A DNA stretch of 33,583 nt from an uncultured Gemella sp. (GTDB lineage Bacteria > Bacillota > Bacilli > Staphylococcales > Gemellaceae): NCBI GenBank assembly GCA_947254465.1, contig CAMYEU010000001.1, positions 1 to 33,583 on the forward strand, written 5' to 3'. Both the position numbers and the translations under genes were made by a program. This document shows positions 7,571 through 15,517 of the stretch, piece after piece. The stretch's first letter is position 1, and every line of letters starts with the position of its first letter. The notes under the pieces were generated by a model. It was not told the origin of the DNA, did no database searches, and worked only from the letters and a program-made list of their open reading frames with translations.

Positions 7571-10500
7571 ATGAGTAAGTATAGAATAAAAAGACGAGAT
7601 AAAGATGAACTTAAATCTTTAAAGTCTGATATAAAAGCAGAAAAAACAAGATATTCTATATTAAAAGAAGAGTATAAAGAAGTACAAAGAGAACAAAAAT
7701 TACAGCCGAGCAATAACACAAGAACAAATAAAACTAGTTACAGAGCTAATATAAAGTCAGAAAAAACAAATAATTATACGTCTAATACTATTTCTAGAAG
7801 TAGTAAAGGTAGTAATAGTGAGAAACTAACTTCTAGAAATAGTTACTCTATGGATAATAATTTAAAAACGAAAAAATCAAGTAGAGAAGAGTACCTTAAA
7901 AATAATAAGAGAAAAGAATATTTAAAAAATAGTACTAGAAGTAGAGTACTAAAGCAGAAAAATGAAGATAGTATTGCAAAAAAAGTGAAAGAACAAGAGA
8001 ATTTTTATTTAGATGATAGTAGTTTTAGAAAAGAAAACTCTAAAATATTAGATATTGATAATAATTCGAACAGTACTTCTTCAAGAGAATATTATAAAAC
8101 TAAAGCATTAAAGCAAAGAAATGAACGATATTCAAAAGAAAAATTTAAAAACGACAGATTAAGAAAAGACAATTCAAGGAAAATTTTCTATGCAAATAGA
8201 AAAACTAATCATCTTGATAAAACTAGAATAAGTGACCCAGAATCTAATTCAGGAATTAAAAATCAACAAGTTAATGAACTTAAAGAAGATTTAAAAGAAC
8301 AAAAATCAGCTTTAAAATTAAAGAAAAAAGAATATCGCAAAAAGAAAAAAATATACAAACGAAAATATCAGAGTAAGATAAAAAGAAAAGTAAAAGAAGG
8401 GTTAAAAGGAGCAGTTTCACAGACATATGCTATTGAAAGCGTACTGAATAAAGATGAAGATCTTGCTAGATATGTAAAAGCAAAAAATAAATACGGTGCA
8501 GTAAGGTACGAAGTCGAAAAATATGGAAGATTGGGAAAAGAAGTTGTAAAAAAAACCTCTAAATTTACCTATGGAGTAGGAAATAGAACTTATAATCTAA
8601 AAAATGGACGTGGGTTCACACGAACGCCTAAGCGGTTTACTTGGCAATACAAACTAAAACAAAAGATTTTAGCTAATAAGAAATACCAACGAGCAAAACA
8701 AGTAAAAAATACAGCTTCTAAAGTAACCAGACCTTTTACAAAACCTGTAGGGAAATTAGTGAAAAATGTCTATAAAAATCCACTTGGTAGAAAAGGTTTA
8801 TTAAGTCTATTAGCATTAATAGTACTTATAAGTATGTTTATGAGTTCAGTTTCTCCCTCAAGAATGAATGAGTGGGAAATGAATGATACTTGGTTATATT
8901 TTACAAAACTTGATAGAGAAAAGTCGACTGATAAAGTTATTTATTATTCAGATGTTGAGGATTATGTTTATTATTTGAACTATCGCTATGATAAAACTGT
9001 AAAACAAATATATGGTGACCCTTCTGCATATAAAGATAAACACTTACCACATACAAGGCAAGGTAGAACGTTTTTAGAAGGTATGTGGGAATTTTTAAAT
9101 GGTGATAAAGACAATTTGAAAACCATTGATAATCTTGTAAATGATGATGGGGAATATGGTTTAGATGAAAAAGAGAGAAAAGAGTGGAAGCAACTTGTTG
9201 AAATATCAAAAGATACTGGGCGATTTCCATTTGCTAGAGAATTAGATAATTTTCTCTTTGATAAAAAAGATTCTAAATACAAATTGCCTATGAAGGTTTT
9301 AGAACGATATGGTTATAAAGATAAAGACAATATATCTGATACGACAACTTTTCAAGCAGACCCAAATCAATATATTTATGCTTCAATGACCGGGAAAGTT
9401 TCGATAGACGGTAACGATGTATCGATAGAACAAGGTCGTAAAAGAATTACATATTATGATCTTCAAAATATAAGAGTTACTGCAGGAGAACAAGCTCTAA
9501 GAAATGAAATAATAGGGCAGGTTAAACAAGAAGGTAAGCAGGCTGTAAAATATGAAAAACTAAAAGATAATAATGGTAAGCAGGAATGGACGTCAGTTAA
9601 TATAGGTTTTTATCTACCGAGTATTCAATACATGCAAAAAACAGAAGTGATAAGAGACTTAGGATTAAGTGGTGACAAATTAGGACGAATAAGAGAGTTT
9701 GTAGATCTTGTAAAAAAATATGAACCTAATGCAACGAATGAGGGGTTAGCTGCTATACTAGGAGTTTTTGATATAGAAAGTGGAGTGCAACCTAAACGAG
9801 CAGAAGGAGATTATTTACCACAGCCGATAGGAGCGAGTGATAATTCATGGGACGATGAAAACTGGTTATCTATTGGTGGACCTCAAATATATAATGGACG
9901 ATTCCCAAATATAGTACATCGAGGTTTAGGATTAGGACAATTTACTGATACTGCAGATGGTAGTAGAAGACATACAATGTTATTAGATTTTGCAAAAGAA
10001 AAAAATTCTAAATGGTATTATATGGACTTACAAGTAGATTTTATTTTCAATGGTGATTCACCGTATTATAGACAAGTATTTAGAAATATTGTAACTTCAC
10101 AAGATAGTGTAGAAAGCCTAGTAGCAAGATTTTTAAAAGACTGGGAAGGGGGATATACCGATAAATTAGAATCAAGAATAGAAAGGGCAAAAGATTTATT
10201 TAGATACCTAAAATCTGGAGGAGGAACCGCAGGACACTTTAAAGATAAATCAGACCAAGAACTTTGGAACAAAGTTGCTTCAACACATGGTAGTTTAGCA
10301 GGTTCTGGCGGATTACAACCTCATGTATCACAAATGAGAGCTTTCTTAATGGAGAAATTTGAGTTGAGTGTTATAGGTGGGTATCGTGCTGGAGATAGTG
10401 ATGGAACTCATCATGGACATGGAGATGGATTAGCACTTGATTTAATGCTTCCAGTAGGAGATCCTAAAGGACATGTAATTACTAATTACTTAGTAGAGAA

Positions 10501-10672
10501 TTTCAATGAAGTTGGAGTTTATTATATTATTTATGAACAAAGATTTTATACTAAGGATATTCCAAACATATATGGACCAGCAAATAATTGGAATCTAATG
10601 CCAGATAGAGGTTCAATAACACAAAATCATTATGATCATGTGCATATATCATTTAAAGCAGAAGGAGAATAA
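7571..10672 (+). CDS. Membrane-anchored two-domain cell-wall hydrolase of the conjugation system (VirB1 role)
   Basis: This protein would open peptidoglycan for the mating channel. It has three parts. Residues 1-405 are very basic and Ser/Asn/Lys-rich, with no signal peptide, so they should lie in the cytoplasm. A single membrane helix spans about 408-428. Outside, a phage-tail-lysozyme-like domain (about 704-880) shows the GVFDIESG motif with candidate catalytic E736 and a G-L-G-Q-F-T motif. A C-terminal domain (about 913-1030) has HGHGDGLALDL (H950, D957) and HYDHVHISF (H1020, H1023, H1025), the pattern of metal-dependent wall peptidases related to the mycobacterial ARB_07466-like catalytic domain. 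At 1033 residues it is larger than most such hydrolases because of the cytoplasmic part. No clear ribosome binding site precedes the ATG, so it is probably coupled to virB4. Confidence 0.88.
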   Translation: MSKYRIKRRDKDELKSLKSDIKAEKTRYSILKEEYKEVQREQKLQPSNNTRTNKTSYRANIKSEKTNNYTSNTISRSSKGSNSEKLTSRNSYSMDNNLKTKKSSREEYLKNNKRKEYLKNSTRSRVLKQKNEDSIAKKVKEQENFYLDDSSFRKENSKILDIDNNSNSTSSREYYKTKALKQRNERYSKEKFKNDRLRKDNSRKIFYANRKTNHLDKTRISDPESNSGIKNQQVNELKEDLKEQKSALKLKKKEYRKKKKIYKRKYQSKIKRKVKEGLKGAVSQTYAIESVLNKDEDLARYVKAKNKYGAVRYEVEKYGRLGKEVVKKTSKFTYGVGNRTYNLKNGRGFTRTPKRFTWQYKLKQKILANKKYQRAKQVKNTASKVTRPFTKPVGKLVKNVYKNPLGRKGLLSLLALIVLISMFMSSVSPSRMNEWEMNDTWLYFTKLDREKSTDKVIYYSDVEDYVYYLNYRYDKTVKQIYGDPSAYKDKHLPHTRQGRTFLEGMWEFLNGDKDNLKTIDNLVNDDGEYGLDEKERKEWKQLVEISKDTGRFPFARELDNFLFDKKDSKYKLPMKVLERYGYKDKDNISDTTTFQADPNQYIYASMTGKVSIDGNDVSIEQGRKRITYYDLQNIRVTAGEQALRNEIIGQVKQEGKQAVKYEKLKDNNGKQEWTSVNIGFYLPSIQYMQKTEVIRDLGLSGDKLGRIREFVDLVKKYEPNATNEGLAAILGVFDIESGVQPKRAEGDYLPQPIGASDNSWDDENWLSIGGPQIYNGRFPNIVHRGLGLGQFTDTADGSRRHTMLLDFAKEKNSKWYYMDLQVDFIFNGDSPYYRQVFRNIVTSQDSVESLVARFLKDWEGGYTDKLESRIERAKDLFRYLKSGGGTAGHFKDKSDQELWNKVASTHGSLAGSGGLQPHVSQMRAFLMEKFELSVIGGYRAGDSDGTHHGHGDGLALDLMLPVGDPKGHVITNYLVENFNEVGVYYIIYEQRFYTKDIPNIYGPANNWNLMPDRGSITQNHYDHVHISFKAEGE

Positions 10673-10688
10673 GGAGAAATATTAATAT

Positions 10689-11258
10689 ATGTTAAATACA
10701 AAATTAATAAAGACAATAAAAATTACTGTTTCGCTAGTAGTTATAATTTCAGTTTTTGTTATGGGATATTTTTTAGGTGATGGGCTAAGAAAAAATTCAG
10801 CTAATAAAACTATAAAAGATACTCTTCAGCAAACTAAAAATTCTAATAAAGATATAGAAAATCAACTTAAAGAAAAAACACAAGGTTTTTTAATAGCCTT
10901 TTATACAAAAAAAGACCTTGGAGAAAATAGAGATAGATACAGACCGTTTGTAACCGAAGGAATGTATAACTCTATAGTTGCGGACGAAGAAAAAGCTGTA
11001 AATAAAGCATATCAAGGGTATATAGTTGATTGGGAATATCAAGATGCAGACATGTATATCAATTCTGATAAATTAGAAGTGCTAGTGAATGTAAGATATA
11101 AAAATACGACGCTTGCGATAAAAGATGATAAGAGTAAACAAACAACTCAAAATAGACAATCATCTTATAAAATTACCTTTACAAAAGTAGACAATAAATT
11201 ACTTGTCAATAAAACAGATCAGATGTTAATAGAACCTGTAGCAGATAGAAAACTGTAG
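10689..11258 (+). CDS. Bitopic conjugation protein, VirB8/TcpC-like candidate
   Basis: A 189-residue protein with a short basic N-terminus, one membrane helix (residues ~9-30) and an extracellular part with a helical stalk (~35-65) followed by a compact domain (~70-185). The domain pattern, an N-terminal helix (GFLIAFYT), then strands such as LEVLVNVRYKN and SYKITFTKVDNKLLVNK, is compatible with the NTF2-like fold of VirB8/TcpC proteins, which scaffold the channel. The position after the hydrolase supports this. The assignment is inference from topology. Confidence 0.6.
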   Translation: MLNTKLIKTIKITVSLVVIISVFVMGYFLGDGLRKNSANKTIKDTLQQTKNSNKDIENQLKEKTQGFLIAFYTKKDLGENRDRYRPFVTEGMYNSIVADEEKAVNKAYQGYIVDWEYQDADMYINSDKLEVLVNVRYKNTTLAIKDDKSKQTTQNRQSSYKITFTKVDNKLLVNKTDQMLIEPVADRKL

Positions 11259-11269
11259 GAGGAAATAAT

Positions 11270-11506
11270 TTGATAACTAAAGAAGAGCTAGAAAAGATAG
11301 AACAACAAATAAATAAGAAAAAGGCAGATTTAGTAAAAAATCAAGAACAACAAAAAATAAAAAAAAAGCAATTAAGTGATTTAAAAAATAGAGAAAAGAC
11401 AATAAATAATGAACTTACAGCTCTTCAAAATGATTATTTAAGAAAAACGCTAGATTATAATAATATGACTTTTGAAGAGTTTAAAGAACTAATGAATAAA
11501 AATTAA
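11270..11506 (+). CDS. Small coiled-coil protein in the conjugation operon
   Basis: A 78-residue, highly charged, almost wholly helical protein predicted to form a coiled coil over residues ~2-62. The start is TTG at 11270, chosen because a full AGGAGGAA ribosome binding site (11257-11264), overlapping the previous stop codon, sits at the right distance. I do not recognise the family. Pheromone-plasmid and lactococcal transfer operons often have such small coiled-coil proteins between hydrolase and coupling genes. Confidence 0.7.
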   Translation: MITKEELEKIEQQINKKKADLVKNQEQQKIKKKQLSDLKNREKTINNELTALQNDYLRKTLDYNNMTFEEFKELMNKN

Positions 11507-11521
11507 GAAAGGACGAATTAA

Positions 11522-12220
11522 ATGTTTGTAGCTAGAAGTTTAAGAACTAATGAAATGCATGAATTGAATACTATAGAAGAATTAATTCAAGACCTGGAAG
11601 TACTAAATATAAAAAATAAAAAATTAGAAAAATCAGAAACAATCTCTATTTATGAAACAGATTCCAATGGAGAAATTATCGATGAATTTGAAGTAGATTT
11701 ACCGACTAATAAAAGTATAGAAGATATACTAATCTCTGATGAAGATTATTCAGAAGAAACGCAGATAAGAGATGTTAACTATAATGATATGACAGATGAA
11801 GAAAAAGAAGTTTTTAATAGAATTAATAAAACAGAGATTAAAAAAGAAGTATTTAAAGAAAATACTCGAGAAGAGAGCATTAAAGATTCTGAAAAAAAAC
11901 AAAGAGAGATTATTGAAAAAATCCAAAGAAAAAAAGTAGAGGAAGATAATAATTATGTAAGTAATTACAAAGAAAAACCAAGAAATAATTATGAATATCA
12001 AACTCCAGTAAGACCTCAAAAAATAAGAGAAACTCAAAGTAACCAAGTAGCAACAGTATATGAAGGAATGACTTTAGTTCCAGCAGATGAATTAAAAAAT
12101 GATTTCAAATATAATGTAAGTATTGAATTAGAAAAAATAGAAAGACATATTTTTTTACTAGAGAGGCAAGCTAAAGAATATCGAAGGCTTATGAACGCTA
12201 TTGATTCTCTAGATTATTAG
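11522..12220 (+). CDS. Acidic, partly disordered conjugation-operon protein of unknown function
   Basis: A 232-residue soluble protein. Residues 1-65 look folded (MFVARSLRTNEM..., ...ETISIYETDSNGEI). Residues ~75-170 are a charged low-complexity linker. Residues ~180-232 form a short beta element (VATVYEGMTLVPADEL) and a C-terminal helix. I do not recognise the family. It lies directly upstream of pcfB and virD4 with short gaps, so it may act with the coupling protein or relaxosome; this is inference from position. Confidence 0.65.
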   Translation: MFVARSLRTNEMHELNTIEELIQDLEVLNIKNKKLEKSETISIYETDSNGEIIDEFEVDLPTNKSIEDILISDEDYSEETQIRDVNYNDMTDEEKEVFNRINKTEIKKEVFKENTREESIKDSEKKQREIIEKIQRKKVEEDNNYVSNYKEKPRNNYEYQTPVRPQKIRETQSNQVATVYEGMTLVPADELKNDFKYNVSIELEKIERHIFLLERQAKEYRRLMNAIDSLDY

Positions 12221-12232
12221 AGGTAATTCTTT

Positions 12233-12775
12233 ATGGAAGAAGAAAGAGTAGTAAGTTTACTTTTTAAAGAAACAAAATTAACTGCTGAAATATTATTTAA
12301 ATCTTTATATTTTGTGGCAGAAAAAGCTATTAATAGTACAGGAAAGCTAATGGATATTAGATTTAAAACTCCTTTTAAAGGAGAAAGTGAATGGAATAAA
12401 TTTATGAACTCCGTTGATCCTATAACAATAAAAGACTTAAAAACAGTAGAGTTAAATTTAGACGAATTTAAAGAACAATTAAAAAAATACGGTATAGGAT
12501 TTTCTTTCTACAAACATTCTGACGGAGAGACAGTATCTTTAGCCTATGCATTTAAACACAAAGATATAGTAGAAAAAGCACTGTCAGATACATTAGAAAA
12601 AATAGTAAATAAGAAAAATGTAAGAGAAATAATAGAAAGTTCAAAGAAAAAGCCAAAAGTAAAAGATTTAGAAGAAAAACTAAAATATTATAAAAATGTA
12701 GAAGAAGCTATTAAAAAAGAAAAAGGATTAGGAGTTAAGGAAAAAGTACCTACAAAAGGAGAGAAAGTACTGTGA
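12233..12775 (+). CDS. pcfB: PcfB-family (DUF3801) conjugation protein
   Basis: A 180-residue soluble protein matching the PcfB/DUF3801 family. It shows the N-terminal helix with LLFKETKLTAEILFKSL, the GESEWNKFM motif (about residues 50-58), and the late LKKYGIGFSFYKHSDGETVSLAY segment (about 82-105), followed by a lysine-rich helical tail. Family members sit next to the VirD4 coupling protein in pCF10 and many integrative elements and are thought to help substrate docking. Its stop overlaps the virD4 GTG start (GTGA), indicating translational coupling. Confidence 0.85.
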   Translation: MEEERVVSLLFKETKLTAEILFKSLYFVAEKAINSTGKLMDIRFKTPFKGESEWNKFMNSVDPITIKDLKTVELNLDEFKEQLKKYGIGFSFYKHSDGETVSLAYAFKHKDIVEKALSDTLEKIVNKKNVREIIESSKKKPKVKDLEEKLKYYKNVEEAIKKEKGLGVKEKVPTKGEKVL

Positions 12776-14580
12776 GGAAGAATATAAAATCAAAACTTGT
12801 ACTATTACCTTTAGGCGGAGCTTTTTCTTTTTACTTCGGGCATACATTATACAAAACATATGAAAATGCTCAAGGTAAATTACTCTTCGACAAGTTAAGT
12901 TGGCTTATTGATAATCTTAGCACATATAGACCTATAGATTTTATTTATACACAAGGCTCATTAGGGGCAGGAAGTATGTTCTTAATATTTTATATCTTGT
13001 TGTATATGCGATTTACACTAAATAAATATCGTTATAGAGTAGGAGAAGAACACGGTTCGGCAAGATATTCAACGATAGAAGAGATAAAAGCATTTGAAGA
13101 CAAGTATGAAGAGAACAATATAATCTTTACTAAAAATGCGAAGATGGGACTTTATAACAAGAGATTACCTTACGATAAACAACTTAATAAGAATGTAGTA
13201 GTAATAGGTGGACCAGGTTCTGGGAAAACATTTACTTTTGTAAAACCTAATGCAATGCAACTTAATTCTTCTAAAATATTTACTGACACAAAGGGATTAT
13301 TGGTAAGAGAGTTAGGGAATTTATATAAAGAAAATGGATATACAGTAAAAGTATTTGACTTAATTCATTTTGTAAATTCTCATCAATTCAATGTATTTAA
13401 CTACATAAAAAAAGAAACTGATATTGATGAAGTGGCAGAAGCTATAGTCCAAGCAACTAAAAAATCTGACAATAAAGGTGAAGATTTTTGGCTACAAGCT
13501 GAACTAATGCTTATGAAATCATTGATAGGGTATTTATACTTTGATAGTAAAATAAGTAAGTATGAACCTAGTTTACCACAAGTAACTGATCTTATCAGAC
13601 ATTTAGAACGTACAGATCCAGATGTAGAATCGGTTTTAGAAATGATGTATGAAGAATTAAATGAAAAAATTCCAAACAACTATGCTTACAGGCAATTTCA
13701 ACTATTTAATAAGAACTTTGCAGGCGAAACTAGAAATTCTGTAAAAGCAATAATTGCTTCACGATTTTCAGTATTTGAACATGAGGAAGTAAGAGAACTG
13801 TTACAAACTGACACAATGAATATTGAAACTTGGAATATAGAAAAAACAGTAGTTTTTATAAATGTTCCAGAAGTAAATGATGCATATCAATTTATTTCAT
13901 CTTTGTTATTTTCAACAATATTTAAAACGACAATAAAAACAGCAGACGAAGTTATTCAAGGGGTATTAAATAAAGAACTTATTCATATAGAAATATATGG
14001 TGATGAATTTGCTCAACTTGGAAAAATAAATAACATATCAAAATATTTAGCAGTAATACGAAGCCGAGAAATATCATTAAAAATAATACTACAAGGACTT
14101 CCACAGCTAGACATGATATATGGTAAGGAAGAAGCTAAAAGTATATTAAGTAACTGTGAAACACTTCTTTATTTAGGAACTAATGATAAAGATACTATAG
14201 AATATCTATCATTTAGAGCTGGTAATGAAACTATTGATGATAGGAATTATTCAGAAAATAGAAATAGTACTAGCGGAGGTTCAACGTTACAACATTCAAA
14301 ATTAAAACGTGAAATCCTTACTCCACATGAAATAGCCACTATTAATATTAACGAAGCACTACTATATATAGGAAAGCAAAATGTATTTAGAGATAATAAA
14401 TACAATGTAAATATGCATAAAAATAAAAAGTATTTAGCGGATAGTCCAAAAGATGATACGTGGTATCGATATAAGATATATCGAAGTGAATACGAAGAGT
14501 GGTTAGATAATGTAAAAACAGAAAATCACATAAAAGCAAGTACAGAAGAATTTAATGAATTTGTTAAAAATACGCTGTAA
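12772..14580 (+). CDS. virD4: VirD4/TraG-family (PcfC-like) coupling protein
   Basis: This membrane ATPase links the relaxosome to the type IV channel. Two N-terminal membrane helices (about residues 7-25 and 63-82) are followed by the HGSARYST motif (~92-100), typical of the family. Walker A is GGPGSGKT near residues 146-153, then the IFTDTKGLLVRE motif. Walker B is IEIYGDEFAQLG near residue 410, with the arginine-containing strand AVIRSREISLKIILQGL after it. At 602 residues it is normal length. The start is GTG 12772, overlapping the pcfB stop. It closes the transfer operon. Confidence 0.95.
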   Translation: MRKNIKSKLVLLPLGGAFSFYFGHTLYKTYENAQGKLLFDKLSWLIDNLSTYRPIDFIYTQGSLGAGSMFLIFYILLYMRFTLNKYRYRVGEEHGSARYSTIEEIKAFEDKYEENNIIFTKNAKMGLYNKRLPYDKQLNKNVVVIGGPGSGKTFTFVKPNAMQLNSSKIFTDTKGLLVRELGNLYKENGYTVKVFDLIHFVNSHQFNVFNYIKKETDIDEVAEAIVQATKKSDNKGEDFWLQAELMLMKSLIGYLYFDSKISKYEPSLPQVTDLIRHLERTDPDVESVLEMMYEELNEKIPNNYAYRQFQLFNKNFAGETRNSVKAIIASRFSVFEHEEVRELLQTDTMNIETWNIEKTVVFINVPEVNDAYQFISSLLFSTIFKTTIKTADEVIQGVLNKELIHIEIYGDEFAQLGKINNISKYLAVIRSREISLKIILQGLPQLDMIYGKEEAKSILSNCETLLYLGTNDKDTIEYLSFRAGNETIDDRNYSENRNSTSGGSTLQHSKLKREILTPHEIATININEALLYIGKQNVFRDNKYNVNMHKNKKYLADSPKDDTWYRYKIYRSEYEEWLDNVKTENHIKASTEEFNEFVKNTL

Positions 14581-14652
14581 TAATGAGTAAAAAATAATAT
14601 TATTAAAGCTATTACATTCTCTTTGTGAAACGTTGTAAAAAGTTATCTCAAA

Positions 14653-14684
14653 CTATTGCAATACAATACTTAAATTGTTATAAT
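14653..14684 (+). promoter_or_regulatory. Promoter with operator for the AbrB-like gene
   Basis: TTGCAA (14656-14661), a 17-base spacer and a perfect TATAAT (14679-14684) form a strong promoter. Over the -35 lies the imperfect inverted repeat CTATTG-CAATA-CAATAC (14653-14669). It matches 14 of 17 bases of the repeat in the next promoter (15451-15467), suggesting one regulator for both. Confidence 0.8.
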
Positions 14685-14705
14685 AATAGTAATTAGGAGG
14701 AAATA

Positions 14706-14897
14706 ATGGAAACAAGAGAATTAAAAATCGGAATAGCTAAAGCTGGTGGAAATGCTGGTTCAGGTTCAAAACGATATCTTATAATGCTTCCTACTAAATG
14801 GGCGAGCGATATGGGAGTAGAACAAGACAGAAGAACTGCCAAAATTAGTTATGATGAAGAAAAAAAAGAAATTACAATTAAATTAAAAGAAGAGTAA
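14706..14897 (+). CDS. AbrB/MazE/SpoVT-like DNA-binding protein
   Basis: A 63-residue protein with the swapped-hairpin AbrB pattern: an N-terminal strand, then YLIMLPTKWASDMGV (residues ~25-39; the LP-x-x-W-x-x-x-x-G-V core is diagnostic) and a final beta hairpin (AKISYDEEKKEITIKL). Such proteins bind promoters as dimers, either alone or as antitoxins. No toxin-like gene lies beside it; the next gene is a membrane protein. It has its own strong promoter and AGGAGG site. The shared operator here and at 15451-15467 makes it a candidate autoregulator of the surface module, which is inference. Confidence 0.8.
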   Translation: METRELKIGIAKAGGNAGSGSKRYLIMLPTKWASDMGVEQDRRTAKISYDEEKKEITIKLKEE

Positions 14898-14902
14898 TAT
14901 AT

Positions 14903-15442
14903 ATGAGATTTTATTGGTATGTGTCTATAGTAAAAATTATTTTGCATGTAGTGTTGAGACTTATTTCTTTTATGATTATTGTTCCAGAATTGTTTATATT
15001 CACATCTCTTGCACTAAATTCAGAAAAGAGTAGCGTAGTTAGAACATTTCCCAAATCTAATATAGATTGGATAGATGATATTCCAATCAGTATAAATAAA
15101 CTTTTTGTGAATTTACCAACACAAGAAAAGTTATTGTGGATATTATTGGTGGTTGTTGTATATTTAATATTATTAGTATTAATAAAATATAGAGATGTAT
15201 ATATACTTTTTATATTAAGCAATATATTCGTTATATATTTCTCATACCAATTCTTAGTATCAATGTTTAAACTTAATACTATCTGGAATATAATATTAAC
15301 TATTATTATTTCATTGGTAGCAGTAGGAATAAGATTAGCTATATTTGAAAAAGTGAGAGATATAATAGAATCAATAAAAGAAGTAATATCTAATTTTATT
15401 TTTGAAAAAATCAAAAATAAAAATGTAGAAAATAAAAAATAA
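14903..15442 (+). CDS. Integral membrane protein of unknown function
   Basis: A 179-residue protein with about four membrane helices (roughly residues 6-37, 75-94, 97-118 and 122-148), an extracellular or lumenal loop at ~40-72 and a basic lysine-rich C-terminal tail. It starts five bases after the AbrB-like stop and has only a weak ribosome binding site, so the two are probably co-transcribed and coupled. I recognise no family. Position between transfer genes and the surface-exclusion gene suggests a role in exclusion or in regulating the surface module, which is speculation. A 167-residue frame on the opposite strand is an AT-rich shadow. Confidence 0.75.
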   Translation: MRFYWYVSIVKIILHVVLRLISFMIIVPELFIFTSLALNSEKSSVVRTFPKSNIDWIDDIPISINKLFVNLPTQEKLLWILLVVVVYLILLVLIKYRDVYILFILSNIFVIYFSYQFLVSMFKLNTIWNIILTIIISLVAVGIRLAIFEKVRDIIESIKEVISNFIFEKIKNKNVENKK

Positions 15443-15446
15443 GCTC

Positions 15447-15475
15447 TTGACTATTGATATACAATAGTATATAAT
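15447..15475 (+). promoter_or_regulatory. Strong promoter with inverted-repeat operator for the surface-exclusion gene
   Basis: TTGACT (15447-15452), a 17-base spacer and TATAAT (15470-15475) are near consensus. The spacer holds the perfect inverted repeat CTATTG-ATATA-CAATAG (15451-15467), a classic repressor position. Confidence 0.85.
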
Positions 15476-15517
15476 ATAATTATAGAAAATAACAAAGGAA
15501 AAAGGAGAAATAGTATT

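Noticed and set aside
14911..15414. Long minus-strand frame (167 codons) opposite the membrane protein
   Set aside because: It is the mirror of an AT-rich hydrophobic gene, has no ribosome binding site and yields a low-complexity product.
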